Positions 5,740 through 12,049 of a stretch of DNA of 12,049 bases are shown here, piece by piece. The stretch lies in assembly GCA_034435615.1 (NCBI GenBank), contig DAOTWZ010000068.1:1-12049 (forward strand), given 5' to 3'. The position numbers and the translations under genes were made by a program. The notes below the pieces were generated by a model that did not search any database, was not told the DNA's origin, and was given only the letters and a program-made list of their open reading frames with translations. Every line of letters starts with the position of its first letter. Positions within the stretch are counted from its first letter, which is position 1. Origin of the DNA: H17-190 sp034435615. GTDB taxonomy: Bacteria; Chloroflexota; Dehalococcoidia; SM23-28-2; HRBIN24.

Positions 5740-6564
5740 GTGCCGCTCTCCCCAGGAGGCGCCCGTCAGAGGACGGGCGCTGGGCCGTTGCGCTTTGTGG
5801 CGACGCTGCTCTTCGTCCTGGCGGTGCCTGTCCTGCTCCTGACGACGAACATCCGCATCGCCTTCAACCTGCCACAGCTCTACGACTACAGCGTCCGCCA
5901 GTACGATGCCGCCGACAGGAGCGGCATTCCCCAGGAGGAGCTGCTGCGAGCCAACCGCGAGATAGTGCGCTACTTCAACGACGACCGGGAGACGCTGCGC
6001 ATCGTGGTGACGGACCGCACGGGCGCCAGGGTCTCCCTTTTCACTCCTCGGGAGACGGCCCACATGGCCGATGTCAAGTCCCTCCTGTGGAAGCTCTTCC
6101 GTGTCCAGGAGGCGGCCCTGGCCTACGTGCTGGTCTTCATGGTGGCCGTCTACGTCTGGGCGAGGGAGGGCAGCCTGCGCGACCTGGCGCGGGCGGCCCT
6201 GCAGGCGGCCGTCCTGACGGTGGGGATAGTGGTGGGTGTGGGGGTGGCAGCGGCGGCCGGCTTCGACAGGCTGTGGGAACAGCTCCACGTCCTGGTCTTC
6301 CCCAACGACTTCTGGCTCCTGGACCCGCGGGAACATCACCTGATCCAGATGTTCCCGGAGGAGTTCTGGTTGGAGATGGTCCTGCTGCTGGGGCTGGTGA
6401 CCCTGGCGGAGGCGACGCTCCTGGCGCTCCTGGCCGGAGGATATCTCTGGTGGTCGCGCCCCGAGGGAGCGCCAGCAGGGCAGCGCTACGTCTTCAACCT
6501 GGCCACCCGGGCGAGGCCCCTGCCGCGTCCCTGGCGGGCCCGTCCTGGCGCGCCCCGCGGCTGA
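5740..6564 (+). CDS. DUF1461/TIGR01906-family membrane protein, Lit-like (possible lipoprotein intramolecular transacylase)
   Basis: A 274-residue protein from the GTG at 5740, chosen because AGGAG lies 5 nt upstream; GTG 5722 would add six residues with a poorly spaced ribosome site. There are four hydrophobic helices (about 20-38, 124-141, 154-175, 211-236) and a large outer loop between the first two. The loop ends in RETAHMADVK (H108). The segment after helix 3 reads LHVLVFPNDFWLLDP (H183), then MFPEEFW. These are the two conserved stretches of the DUF1461 family, each with one conserved histidine; in characterised Lit enzymes two such histidines are essential for moving an acyl chain from diacylglyceryl to the N-terminal cysteine of lipoproteins. 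Family membership is a recognition by eye; the transacylase role in this organism is inference. It has its own promoter and meets the FmdB gene head-on. Confidence 0.77.
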   Translation: MPLSPGGARQRTGAGPLRFVATLLFVLAVPVLLLTTNIRIAFNLPQLYDYSVRQYDAADRSGIPQEELLRANREIVRYFNDDRETLRIVVTDRTGARVSLFTPRETAHMADVKSLLWKLFRVQEAALAYVLVFMVAVYVWAREGSLRDLARAALQAAVLTVGIVVGVGVAAAAGFDRLWEQLHVLVFPNDFWLLDPREHHLIQMFPEEFWLEMVLLLGLVTLAEATLLALLAGGYLWWSRPEGAPAGQRYVFNLATRARPLPRPWRARPGAPRG

Positions 6565-6577
6565 GGCGGCGCCTCAG
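6561..6577. terminator. Bidirectional hairpin carrying the stop codons of both convergent genes
   Basis: CTGAGGC-GGC-GCCTCAG is a perfect 7-bp stem with a 3-nt loop. It contains TGA of the Lit-like gene on the plus strand (6562-6564) and TGA of the FmdB gene on the minus strand (6576-6574), so one palindrome ends both reading frames. It is placed as a shared terminator, but has no T-tract on either side. Confidence 0.5.
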
Positions 6578-6807
6578 GCCCCGCAGGCGCAGCCGGCGCA
6601 GTGACCGCCGGCGCAGGAGCCGCAGCCACCGCCCAGGCTACCCATCTGTCCGCCCTCACCGCTGCTGAAGGCGGCGAAGAGGGAGAGCACCCGCTCACCT
6701 CCCTGATGGCCGGCGGGACAGGTGGCAGGCTCGTCCCGGCGGGACATGGGCCGCAACAGCTCGAAGCGGGCGTCGCACTGGCTGCAGTAGTACTCGTATA
6801 GGGGCAT
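6574..6807 (-). CDS. FmdB-family zinc-ribbon protein with a Cys-rich tail
   Basis: A 77-residue protein beginning MPLYEYYCSQCDARFE, the FmdB signature. The first knuckle is C8/C11. The second, normally CPxCG, reads CPAGH (C30, H34), so the fourth zinc ligand is probably histidine. The C-terminal tail is glycine-rich with five more cysteines and a histidine (C62, C65, H69, C70, C73, C75), as in many family members. FmdB was named as a putative regulator of formamidase genes; its biochemical role is not settled, and the tail could bind metal. The ATG has GGAGG 7 nt upstream. It lies 60 nt downstream of rpoD in the same direction and has its own candidate promoter. Confidence 0.9.
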   Translation of the reverse strand: MPLYEYYCSQCDARFELLRPMSRRDEPATCPAGHQGGERVLSLFAAFSSGEGGQMGSLGGGCGSCAGGHCAGCACGA

Positions 6808-6823
6808 CCTACCGCCTCCGTGC

Positions 6824-6845
6824 CCCGATGCTAGGCGTCATCGGG
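6824..6845. promoter_or_regulatory. Inverted repeat CCCGATG-N8-CATCGGG overlapping the FmdB promoter
   Basis: The perfect 7-bp arms are 6824-6830 and 6839-6845. It lies between the rpoD stop and the FmdB start, so it could be a terminator for rpoD, but no T-tract follows. It also covers the FmdB -10 box and half of the spacer, which suits an operator. The 8-nt spacer equals that of the 416-439 repeat, with different arm sequence. Confidence 0.4.
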
Positions 6846-6857
6846 CCCCTGCGTCAA
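6828..6857 (-). promoter_or_regulatory. Candidate promoter of the FmdB gene
   Basis: On the minus strand TTGACG (6857-6852) and TAGCAT (6833-6828) are separated by 18 bp, matching 5 of 6 and 4 of 6 consensus bases. The spacing equals that of the Lit-like promoter. The leader to the ATG would be about 14 nt and holds the ribosome site. Confidence 0.45.
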
Positions 6858-6867
6858 GGCCCGCCCG

Positions 6868-8400
6868 TCACTCCAGGAAGTCTCGCAGCTTCTTGCTGCG
6901 GCTGGGGTGGCGCAGCTTGCGCAGTGCCTTCGCCTCTATCTGGCGGATGCGCTCACGCGTCACGTTGAACTCTCGCCCCACCTCCTCCAGGGTGCGACTG
7001 CGCCCGTCCTCCAGCCCGAAGCGGAGGATGAGCACCTTCTGCTCCCGGGGTGTGAGGGTAGAGAGCACCTCCTGCACCTGCTCTCGCATGAGCTGCTGAG
7101 AGGCCGCCTCCACGGGCGAGATGGTTCCCTGGTCCTCGATGAAGTCGCCCAGGTGGGAGTCCTCCTCCTCGCCTATGGGCGTCTCCAGGGAGACGGGCTC
7201 CTGGGAGACGCGGACGATCTCCCGCACCTTCTCCGGCCCCACGTCCATCTGGCGACCGATCTCCTCGCTGGTGGGCTCGCGGCCGTACTCCTGGACGAGG
7301 CGGCGGCTGACCCGCATCAGCTTGTTGATGGTCTCCACCATGTGGACGGGGATGCGGATGGTGCGGGCCTGATCGGCGATGGCCCTGGTGATGGCCTGCC
7401 GTATCCACCAGGTGGCGTAGGTGCTGAACTTGTAGCCCTTGCGGTAATCGAACTTCTCCACTGCCCGTATGAGGCCGATGTTCCCCTCCTGGATGAGGTC
7501 CAGCAGGGACATGCCGCGGCCGATGTACTTCTTGGCCACGCTGACCACCAGCCGCAGGTTGGCCTCGGTTAGGCGCTTTTCCGCCTTGCGGCCGTCCTCC
7601 TTGAGCTGGCGCAGGCGGGCGCCTAGCTGCTCCTCGTAGGGGGAGAGGCGCTCCACCAGACCCTCCGCCGGCGGCAGGAGGGAGGTCAGGTCACCGCCCG
7701 TGGCCTCCAGGACGATGGGAAGCAAACCCTGGATCAGGACGTGGGTCACCACCGAGAGCTGGACCAGGGCCTGTTCGGCCTCCCGCTGGTCCATGCCCAG
7801 CCTCTGGGCTACCTTCTCCGCCATGGCAGTATCTATCTCGCCGTCCACGCAGGAGCGAAAGGCCTCGTTCTCCAGCAGCTCCGGCAGGAAGAGGCCTCGC
7901 AGGTCCAGCTCGTCGGCCACCACGTCCATGACGCGCCGCAGGCGGTGCAGCTCCTGGAGCATGGCGACCACCGTCTGGGCGGCGGAGGGGGCGCGTCCGT
8001 TCTTCTCCTTGAGGGCCTCCTCGAGGCGCTTTATGAACTTGGCCTCCTCCATCTGGCGCGCGAGGAACTTCTCATCGGCGGCGGTGAGGAGGCTGACCTT
8101 GCCGATCTCCCGCAGGTACATGCGGACGGGGTCATCCACCCCCTCTTCCAGCTCCTCCAGCTCTCGCTCGACGTCCTCGGGGTGCTCCTCTTCCTCCTCC
8201 ACCCACTCCTCTTCCTCCACCACGTCAGGGGCGGCGAGGACGGGCGGGGCCTCCTGGGCCTCGGGCTCCTCCTCCAGGTACTCCAGGGTGGGGGCCGGGC
8301 CCTCCAGCTCCTCGGGCTCGTCCAGGATCTCCTCTTCCTCCGTCAGGTCGCCCTCTCTGGGGTGTCTGCGCCTCTCCATGTCTTCCAGGTGCTCGGCCAT
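6868..8400 (-). CDS. rpoD: Principal RNA polymerase sigma factor (sigma-70, RpoD/SigA)
   Basis: A 510-residue primary sigma factor that directs core RNA polymerase to housekeeping promoters. Region 1.2 begins at DDPVRMYLREIGKVSLL (89-105). Region 2 spans about 275-350, with the core-binding and -10 recognition segments NLRLVVSVAKKYIGRGM and FSTYATWWIRQAITRAI. Region 3 is about 355-430. Region 4 (about 448-510) has the -35 helix-turn-helix (LEEVGREFNVTRERIRQIEA). About 150 residues between regions 1.2 and 2 form a non-conserved insertion. Residues 1-88 are extremely acidic (39 Asp/Glu) and replace a typical region 1.1. GAGGTGA lies 6 nt before the ATG, and the start is 17 nt after the dnaG stop, so the two are co-transcribed. 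Confidence 0.98.
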   Translation of the reverse strand: MAEHLEDMERRRHPREGDLTEEEEILDEPEELEGPAPTLEYLEEEPEAQEAPPVLAAPDVVEEEEWVEEEEEHPEDVERELEELEEGVDDPVRMYLREIGKVSLLTAADEKFLARQMEEAKFIKRLEEALKEKNGRAPSAAQTVVAMLQELHRLRRVMDVVADELDLRGLFLPELLENEAFRSCVDGEIDTAMAEKVAQRLGMDQREAEQALVQLSVVTHVLIQGLLPIVLEATGGDLTSLLPPAEGLVERLSPYEEQLGARLRQLKEDGRKAEKRLTEANLRLVVSVAKKYIGRGMSLLDLIQEGNIGLIRAVEKFDYRKGYKFSTYATWWIRQAITRAIADQARTIRIPVHMVETINKLMRVSRRLVQEYGREPTSEEIGRQMDVGPEKVREIVRVSQEPVSLETPIGEEEDSHLGDFIEDQGTISPVEAASQQLMREQVQEVLSTLTPREQKVLILRFGLEDGRSRTLEEVGREFNVTRERIRQIEAKALRKLRHPSRSKKLRDFLE

Positions 8401-8417
8401 GTCTGTTCACCTCAAAC

Positions 8418-10340
8418 CTAGCTGCTCTCTGGGCCCCCGCCCTCGGATGGGCGCTCTTTGCCCCGGCTGTGGAGCTTGAGCCCCAGCTCCAGGTCCTCCA
8501 GGAGCAGGGCGTCCAGGGGTTCCAGCTCCTCCTCCCTCTCCGCCACACGCAGCGGGCGCTCCCGCCAGGCGCGGGCCGCCCGTTCCAGGACCTTCAGCTT
8601 GTCAGGGGTCTTCTCCTCCTGCGCGGCCAACGAGGCAGTTCGGGCCATCTTCTCGGCCTGGAGCTGCCGCTGCTCCAGTCGCTGTCGGAGGCTCCAGAAT
8701 GCATTACCTCCATCATCATTATCCCACACAGGGTCGAAGCGCGTCCAAAGGGACAGGAGGTACTCTACATAATCATGGAGCTCCTCCGGCAGAGCCTGGC
8801 GCAGTTCGCCCAGGTCTTTGCACCTTTTCCAGGCCCTGAGCACCTCTCGGCCCTCGCTGCGCCAGAACAGCTCTTCGGGCAGGTCGAGGCCGTCCTGCCG
8901 ACGGGCCGGGTAGCGCAGGAGGAGGGAGAGGGCCCAGTCCTCAGGCTTGTACACAGAAGTGGCGTCCGGCGTCGCCTCTGGGCCTCTGGCCGCCTCCTCC
9001 GGGCCGGCCCGGGAGCGCCGCAGGAGGGATAGGAGCTCCGCCTCCCGGACCAGGGCCAGGCGGGAGAGGCGCTGCAGGTAGTGGGCGCGGACCACTGGGT
9101 CGGCGATGGCGGCCACCAGGGGGAGTAGCTCCCGCACCGCCTGGGAGCGGGCGCGCGGGTCATTGCGGTCTACCGACTCGGCCACCCGGCGGAAGCGGTA
9201 GTCCAGCACCGGCTCGGCGCTGGCGATGAGGGCCTGCCACTCCGCGGGCGATTCCCGTATCACCTGGTCCGGGTCTTTGCCCTCCGGCAGGACGGCCACC
9301 CGCAGCTCCACGGCCGCCGCCTCCTGGTAGCGGACGAGCCCGCGCCAGGTGAGGACGGGCACCGTCTCCCGCTCCTGGGCGAGGGCGGCCTCCACCACCT
9401 CCTGGCTGCGCAGGGCGGCCGCCGCCCCGGCGGCGTCGGCGTCCAGGGCCAGGACGAGCCGCTGGCTGTAGCGACGCAGCAGGCGCACCTGTCGCTCTGT
9501 GAGGGCGGTGCCCATGGAGGCTACCACGTTGGCGAAGCCGGCCTGATGGGCGGCCAGGGCGTCCATGTAGCCCTCCACTATTACCACCTCGCCCTGGCGG
9601 CGGATGGCGTCCTGGGCGCGGTCCAGGGCGTAGAGGAGGCCGCCTTTGTCGAAGAGGGGCGTCTGGGGGGTGTTCAGGTACTTGGGCGGCGTGTCGTCCA
9701 AGGAGCGGCCGCCAAAGCCCACCACCCGGCCGCGGGCGTCCCGTATGGGGAAGACGAGGCGGTCATGGAAGCGGTCGCGCGCTCCCCCCTCCCCCTCCAC
9801 CAGGAGCCCCGCCTCCAGCAACTCCTGCTCGCTGAAGCCCCTGGCCAGCAGGTGGCGGCGCAGGACGTCTCGCCCCCGGGGGCTGTAGCCCAGGAGGAAC
9901 TCGCGCCGGGCCCACTCGTTGACGCCGCGGGCCTCCAGGTAGCGACGGGCGGCGGCCGCCTCGTCGCTCTCCAGCAGGAGGCGATGGTAGAACAGGGCGG
10001 CAGCCTCGTTGGCCTCCCGCAGGCGGCGGAGTCGGTCGTCCTGCTCCTTCTCCTGGCGCTCCGGCAGGTCGACGCCGGCCCGCTGGGCGAGGAGGCGCAG
10101 CGCCCCGGCGAAGTCCAGCCCCTCCTTGCGCATCACGAAGCTGAAGACGTCTCCCCCCGTGTTGCAGGCGCCGAAGCAGTGCCAGCTCTGCCGCTCCGGG
10201 GAGACGTAGAACGAAGGAGTGCGCTCCTGGTGAAAGGGGCAGAGGGCGCGATAGTAGCGCCCCGCCCGCTGGAGGGATACGTAGCTCCCCACCACGTCCA
10301 GGATGTCCAGGCGCGCCTTGATCTCGTCGACGACGCTCAT
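8418..10340 (-). CDS. dnaG: DNA primase DnaG
   Basis: A 640-residue primase that makes RNA primers for replication. The ATG at 10340 gives the standard N-terminus MSVVDEIKARLDILDVV; an upstream TTG (10385) would add 15 atypical residues. Domains: CHC2 zinc finger with C34, H37, C55 and C59 (WHCFGACNTGGD), where the last two cysteines are three apart rather than the usual two; the polymerase core with RLVFPIRDARGRVVGFGGR and KYLNTPQTPLF; Toprim motifs with E256 in EGYMD and D300/D302 in LALDADAAG, keeping the metal-binding acids; and a C-terminal region from about 375 that should include the helicase-binding part. The ribosome site is poor (GAGGGG is 15 nt away). It lies between the dGTPase-like gene and rpoD on the same strand. 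Confidence 0.97.
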   Translation of the reverse strand: MSVVDEIKARLDILDVVGSYVSLQRAGRYYRALCPFHQERTPSFYVSPERQSWHCFGACNTGGDVFSFVMRKEGLDFAGALRLLAQRAGVDLPERQEKEQDDRLRRLREANEAAALFYHRLLLESDEAAAARRYLEARGVNEWARREFLLGYSPRGRDVLRRHLLARGFSEQELLEAGLLVEGEGGARDRFHDRLVFPIRDARGRVVGFGGRSLDDTPPKYLNTPQTPLFDKGGLLYALDRAQDAIRRQGEVVIVEGYMDALAAHQAGFANVVASMGTALTERQVRLLRRYSQRLVLALDADAAGAAAALRSQEVVEAALAQERETVPVLTWRGLVRYQEAAAVELRVAVLPEGKDPDQVIRESPAEWQALIASAEPVLDYRFRRVAESVDRNDPRARSQAVRELLPLVAAIADPVVRAHYLQRLSRLALVREAELLSLLRRSRAGPEEAARGPEATPDATSVYKPEDWALSLLLRYPARRQDGLDLPEELFWRSEGREVLRAWKRCKDLGELRQALPEELHDYVEYLLSLWTRFDPVWDNDDGGNAFWSLRQRLEQRQLQAEKMARTASLAAQEEKTPDKLKVLERAARAWRERPLRVAEREEELEPLDALLLEDLELGLKLHSRGKERPSEGGGPESS

Positions 10341-10361
10341 GCCCCCGAACGCTGTCCCCTC

Positions 10362-10374
10362 ATTATGTATTTTA
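10362..10374 (-). promoter_or_regulatory. Candidate -10 elements for the dnaG-rpoD transcript
   Basis: In the 93-nt gap after the dGTPase-like gene the minus strand has TAAAAT (10374-10369) and CATAAT (10367-10362), each 5 of 6 to the -10 consensus, in a notably AT-rich patch. Neither has a good -35 at 16-18 bp. They suggest that dnaG-rpoD may have its own promoter, but this is weak. Confidence 0.3.
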
Positions 10375-10395
10375 GGGCCGGCCAAGGCCTTCCAC

Positions 10396-10411
10396 GGGCC
10401 ATTTCTGGCCC
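10396..10411 (-). terminator. Hairpin between the dGTPase-like gene and dnaG
   Basis: In minus-strand RNA GGGCCA-GAAA-TGGCCC forms a perfect 6-bp stem capped by a stable GNRA-type tetraloop, 22 nt after the upstream stop codon. There is no U-tract, so it may be an RNA-processing or partial termination element that separates expression of the two genes. Confidence 0.4.
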
Positions 10412-10433
10412 ATATCCCAACATAAAACGCACA

Positions 10434-11513
10434 TCAGGCCTCCCGGTAGCCGAGCCGGAAGGCGGTCTCCAGGGCGAAGCGGTCCGTCATACCGGCTATG
10501 TAATCGGCGGCCTGGCGCCAGGGGGGGTCGCCCGGTATCACGAAATCGCTCCTGATCTCCTGCGGCCTCTCGACATAATACTGATACAGGAAGCGGACGA
10601 TCCGTTTCGCTCTCTCGGCCTCCGCCTGACGTCCCTCCCACAGGTATACCCGCTGGAACATGAACTCCCGTAACGCGTTGGCCGCCTCGTGCACCGGCGG
10701 GCTCATGGCGATGCGGGGCTGGACGTCCGTGCCCAGCTCGCCGGTGGCGGCCCAGGAGGTGGCGACGATATCGCACACCAGGGCGTTGATGCGCGCCGAG
10801 TGGCGTCGCCCCAGCCGCTCCTGGACGATCTCCGGCAGCTCCTCCTCCCGCAGCAGGCCGGCCCGTATGGCATCGGCGATGTCGTGGTTCAGGTAGGCCA
10901 CGGCGTCCGCCAGCTTCACCACCTGCCCCTCCAGGGTGGCCGGCGTCCCGTAGCCCTCCCCCAGGATGTCCTCCCGCGGCTTGGAGCTGTGGACGATGCC
11001 GTCCCGCACCTCCCAGGTCAGGTTCAGCCCCTGGCCTCCCTTCTCCAGCCGCTCCACCACCCGCAGGCTCTGCTGGGCGTGGCGGAAGCCGCCAGGCATC
11101 AGCTCGTTCAGGGCGGCCTCCCCAGCGTGGCCGAAGGGAGGGTGTCCCAGGTCGTGCCCCAGGGCTATGGCCTCCGTCAGGTCTTCGTTCAGGTTCAGGG
11201 CGCGGGCGATGGTGCGCGCTATCTGGGCCACCTCCAGGGTGTGGGTGAGGCGGGTCACGTAGTGGTCCCCCGCCGGGGCCACGAAGACCTGCGTCTTGTG
11301 CTTGAGCCGACGAAAGGCCTTGCTGTGCAGGATGCGGTCGCGGTCCCGCTGGAACTCCGTCCGCACCGGGGAGGGCTCCTCCGGCCGCTCCCGGCCCCGA
11401 GAGAGGTAGCTCCTGGCGGCGAAGGGAGAGAGACGCCTCTCCCCCTCCTCCAGACGGCGTCTCACGCTGGCGAAGACGTCCACTTCCCGGGGTCTCGGTT
11501 GCTCCTCCGCCAT
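10434..11513 (-). CDS. dgt: dGTPase-like deoxynucleotide triphosphohydrolase (HD domain)
   Basis: A 359-residue cytoplasmic HD-domain enzyme that removes triphosphate from deoxynucleoside triphosphates, balancing dNTP pools. Metal ligands are visible: H91 (RLTHTLEV), H120-D121 in ALGHDLGHPPFGHAGE, and D203 (KLADAVAYLNHD). The N-terminal SKAFRRLKHKTQVF and C-terminal DYIAGMTDRFAL are typical of the dGTPase-like protein subfamily, which is shorter than the E. coli Dgt and often less specific for dGTP; the substrate here is not proven. The ATG at 11513 has GGAGG about 8 nt upstream. It is the first gene of the run into dnaG and rpoD, matching the gene order remembered from Dehalococcoides. Confidence 0.93.
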   Translation of the reverse strand: MAEEQPRPREVDVFASVRRRLEEGERRLSPFAARSYLSRGRERPEEPSPVRTEFQRDRDRILHSKAFRRLKHKTQVFVAPAGDHYVTRLTHTLEVAQIARTIARALNLNEDLTEAIALGHDLGHPPFGHAGEAALNELMPGGFRHAQQSLRVVERLEKGGQGLNLTWEVRDGIVHSSKPREDILGEGYGTPATLEGQVVKLADAVAYLNHDIADAIRAGLLREEELPEIVQERLGRRHSARINALVCDIVATSWAATGELGTDVQPRIAMSPPVHEAANALREFMFQRVYLWEGRQAEAERAKRIVRFLYQYYVERPQEIRSDFVIPGDPPWRQAADYIAGMTDRFALETAFRLGYREA

Positions 11514-11557
11514 GACAACCCCCTCCCGCGGGCGACCGGTGCGGCGGCCCCACTGTC

Positions 11558-11566
11558 ATATTAGCA
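11558..11566 (-). promoter_or_regulatory. Candidate extended -10 promoter of the dGTPase-like gene
   Basis: The minus strand reads TGCTAATAT (11566-11558), an extended -10 with TG one base before the hexamer. Transcription would start near 11551, about 38 nt before the ATG. No -35 is evident. It is the only AT-rich point in the 103-nt gap after the signal peptidase gene. Confidence 0.4.
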
Positions 11567-11616
11567 AGGGCCGTCCTTCCGCAGGAGAGGCCGCCGGCAC
11601 GGGCGCAGGAGGGCCC

Positions 11617-12049
11617 CTATGCTCGCCTGCTCCGGGATGGCGAGGTGAGCACCAGGAGAACGGCCACCGCCGCCGCGGCGGTGGCCAGCACCAGGGGCGT
11701 CCGCAGGAGCCCCAGGAGCCAGCCTACCCGGGGCAGGTGCAGCCAGAGGGCGCCCGCTATGTCCTGGGGGCGGGGGCGCCAGAGGTCGGCGCCGGTGCGG
11801 TTGTCGCCGCGGGTGACGAACCCCTCCTCCGCCGAGCCGCCGACGATGCGGTGGACGACGATGATCCCCTCCCCCGGTTCGCCGCGGGGGATGCGATAGG
11901 CGATGACATCGCCCGCCTGATAGCTGTCGCGCTGGCGGACCAGGACGAGGTCGCCGCTGTGGAGGGTGGGCTCCATGCTCTGCCCGGAGACGATGACGTA
12001 GCCCACGGGGCCGCCCAGGTTCTGGGGACGCAGGAGGAAGAACCAGGCC
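11617..12049 (-). CDS. Signal peptidase I, SipW-like (S26B), 5' end beyond right edge
   Basis: A membrane serine peptidase that cleaves signal peptides from exported proteins. The frame is open to base 12049, so the protein starts outside the window. The visible part begins WFFLLRPQNLGGP, then SGQSMEPTL with the catalytic serine (codon 11979-11977). Further on, GDVIAY and VVHRIVG place a histidine (codon 11853-11851) where bacterial LepB has its catalytic lysine, the mark of the SipW/ER-type branch. FVTRGDNRTGAD is the next conserved box. A C-terminal transmembrane helix (about 18 residues, TPLVLATAAAAVAVLLVL) and a short basic tail end it. The GTG at 12006 is internal, not the real start. 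It is followed in the same direction by the dGTPase-like gene, which has its own promoter candidate. Confidence 0.93.
   Translation of the reverse strand, partial: AWFFLLRPQNLGGPVGYVIVSGQSMEPTLHSGDLVLVRQRDSYQAGDVIAYRIPRGEPGEGIIVVHRIVGGSAEEGFVTRGDNRTGADLWRPRPQDIAGALWLHLPRVGWLLGLLRTPLVLATAAAAVAVLLVLTSPSRSRRA

Noticed and set aside
7700..8479. Plus-strand serine-rich open frame opposite rpoD
   Set aside because: Serine runs are the complement of the Glu-coding stretches of rpoD; no ribosome site or domain.
10372..11559. Long minus-strand frame across the dGTPase-like gene
   Set aside because: Out of frame with the HD-domain protein, low complexity rich in Gly, Pro and Arg; a shadow frame.

Overview
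The window is GC-rich, with dense, short-spaced genes, GTG starts in several of them and GGAGG-type ribosome sites. It reads as a chromosomal segment of a Chloroflexota bacterium, most likely in or near the class Dehalococcoidia. This is an inference from three things: the dGTPase-like gene / dnaG / rpoD gene order, a DnaG zinc finger of CxxxC form, and the SipW-like signal peptidase. No tRNA, rRNA, CRISPR array, transposase or integrase was found.

Layout. At the left edge (1-360, minus strand) lie the 5' end of a GNAT acetyltransferase, running off the window, and a small zinc-ribbon gene that overlaps it. A divergent intergenic region with two inverted repeats (395-439) separates them from a plus-strand block: a tandem universal stress protein (556-1479), a membrane-anchored GAF-GAF histidine kinase (1527-3392), its NarL/LuxR-type response regulator (3389-4060, 4-nt overlap), a 408-nt non-coding gap, an exported two-domain multicopper oxidase (4469-5476), a 263-nt regulatory-looking gap, and a four-helix membrane protein of the DUF1461/TIGR01906 family, to which the lipoprotein intramolecular transacylase Lit belongs (5740-6564). 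The plus block ends convergently in a hairpin that contains the stop codons of both facing genes. From there to the right edge everything is on the minus strand: in transcription order a SipW-like signal peptidase (cut by the right edge), a dGTPase-like HD hydrolase, DNA primase, the principal sigma factor, and an FmdB-type zinc-ribbon protein.

How it fits together. The minus-strand right half is a housekeeping macromolecular-synthesis cluster (dNTP hydrolysis, replication priming, primary sigma). The plus-strand left half looks like an envelope/redox stress module: a USP, a two-component system with soluble GAF sensors, a periplasmic-side copper oxidase and a possible lipoprotein-remodelling enzyme. 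The most interesting points are the pairing of the Lit-like gene with a copper enzyme, since lit2 in Listeria is known to be copper-induced; a 15-bp element repeated at 14/15 identity, one copy lying exactly between the -35 and -10 of the Lit-like gene; and a two-domain oxidase with type-1 copper ligands in both domains. The regulatory sites are read by eye and are less certain than the genes.
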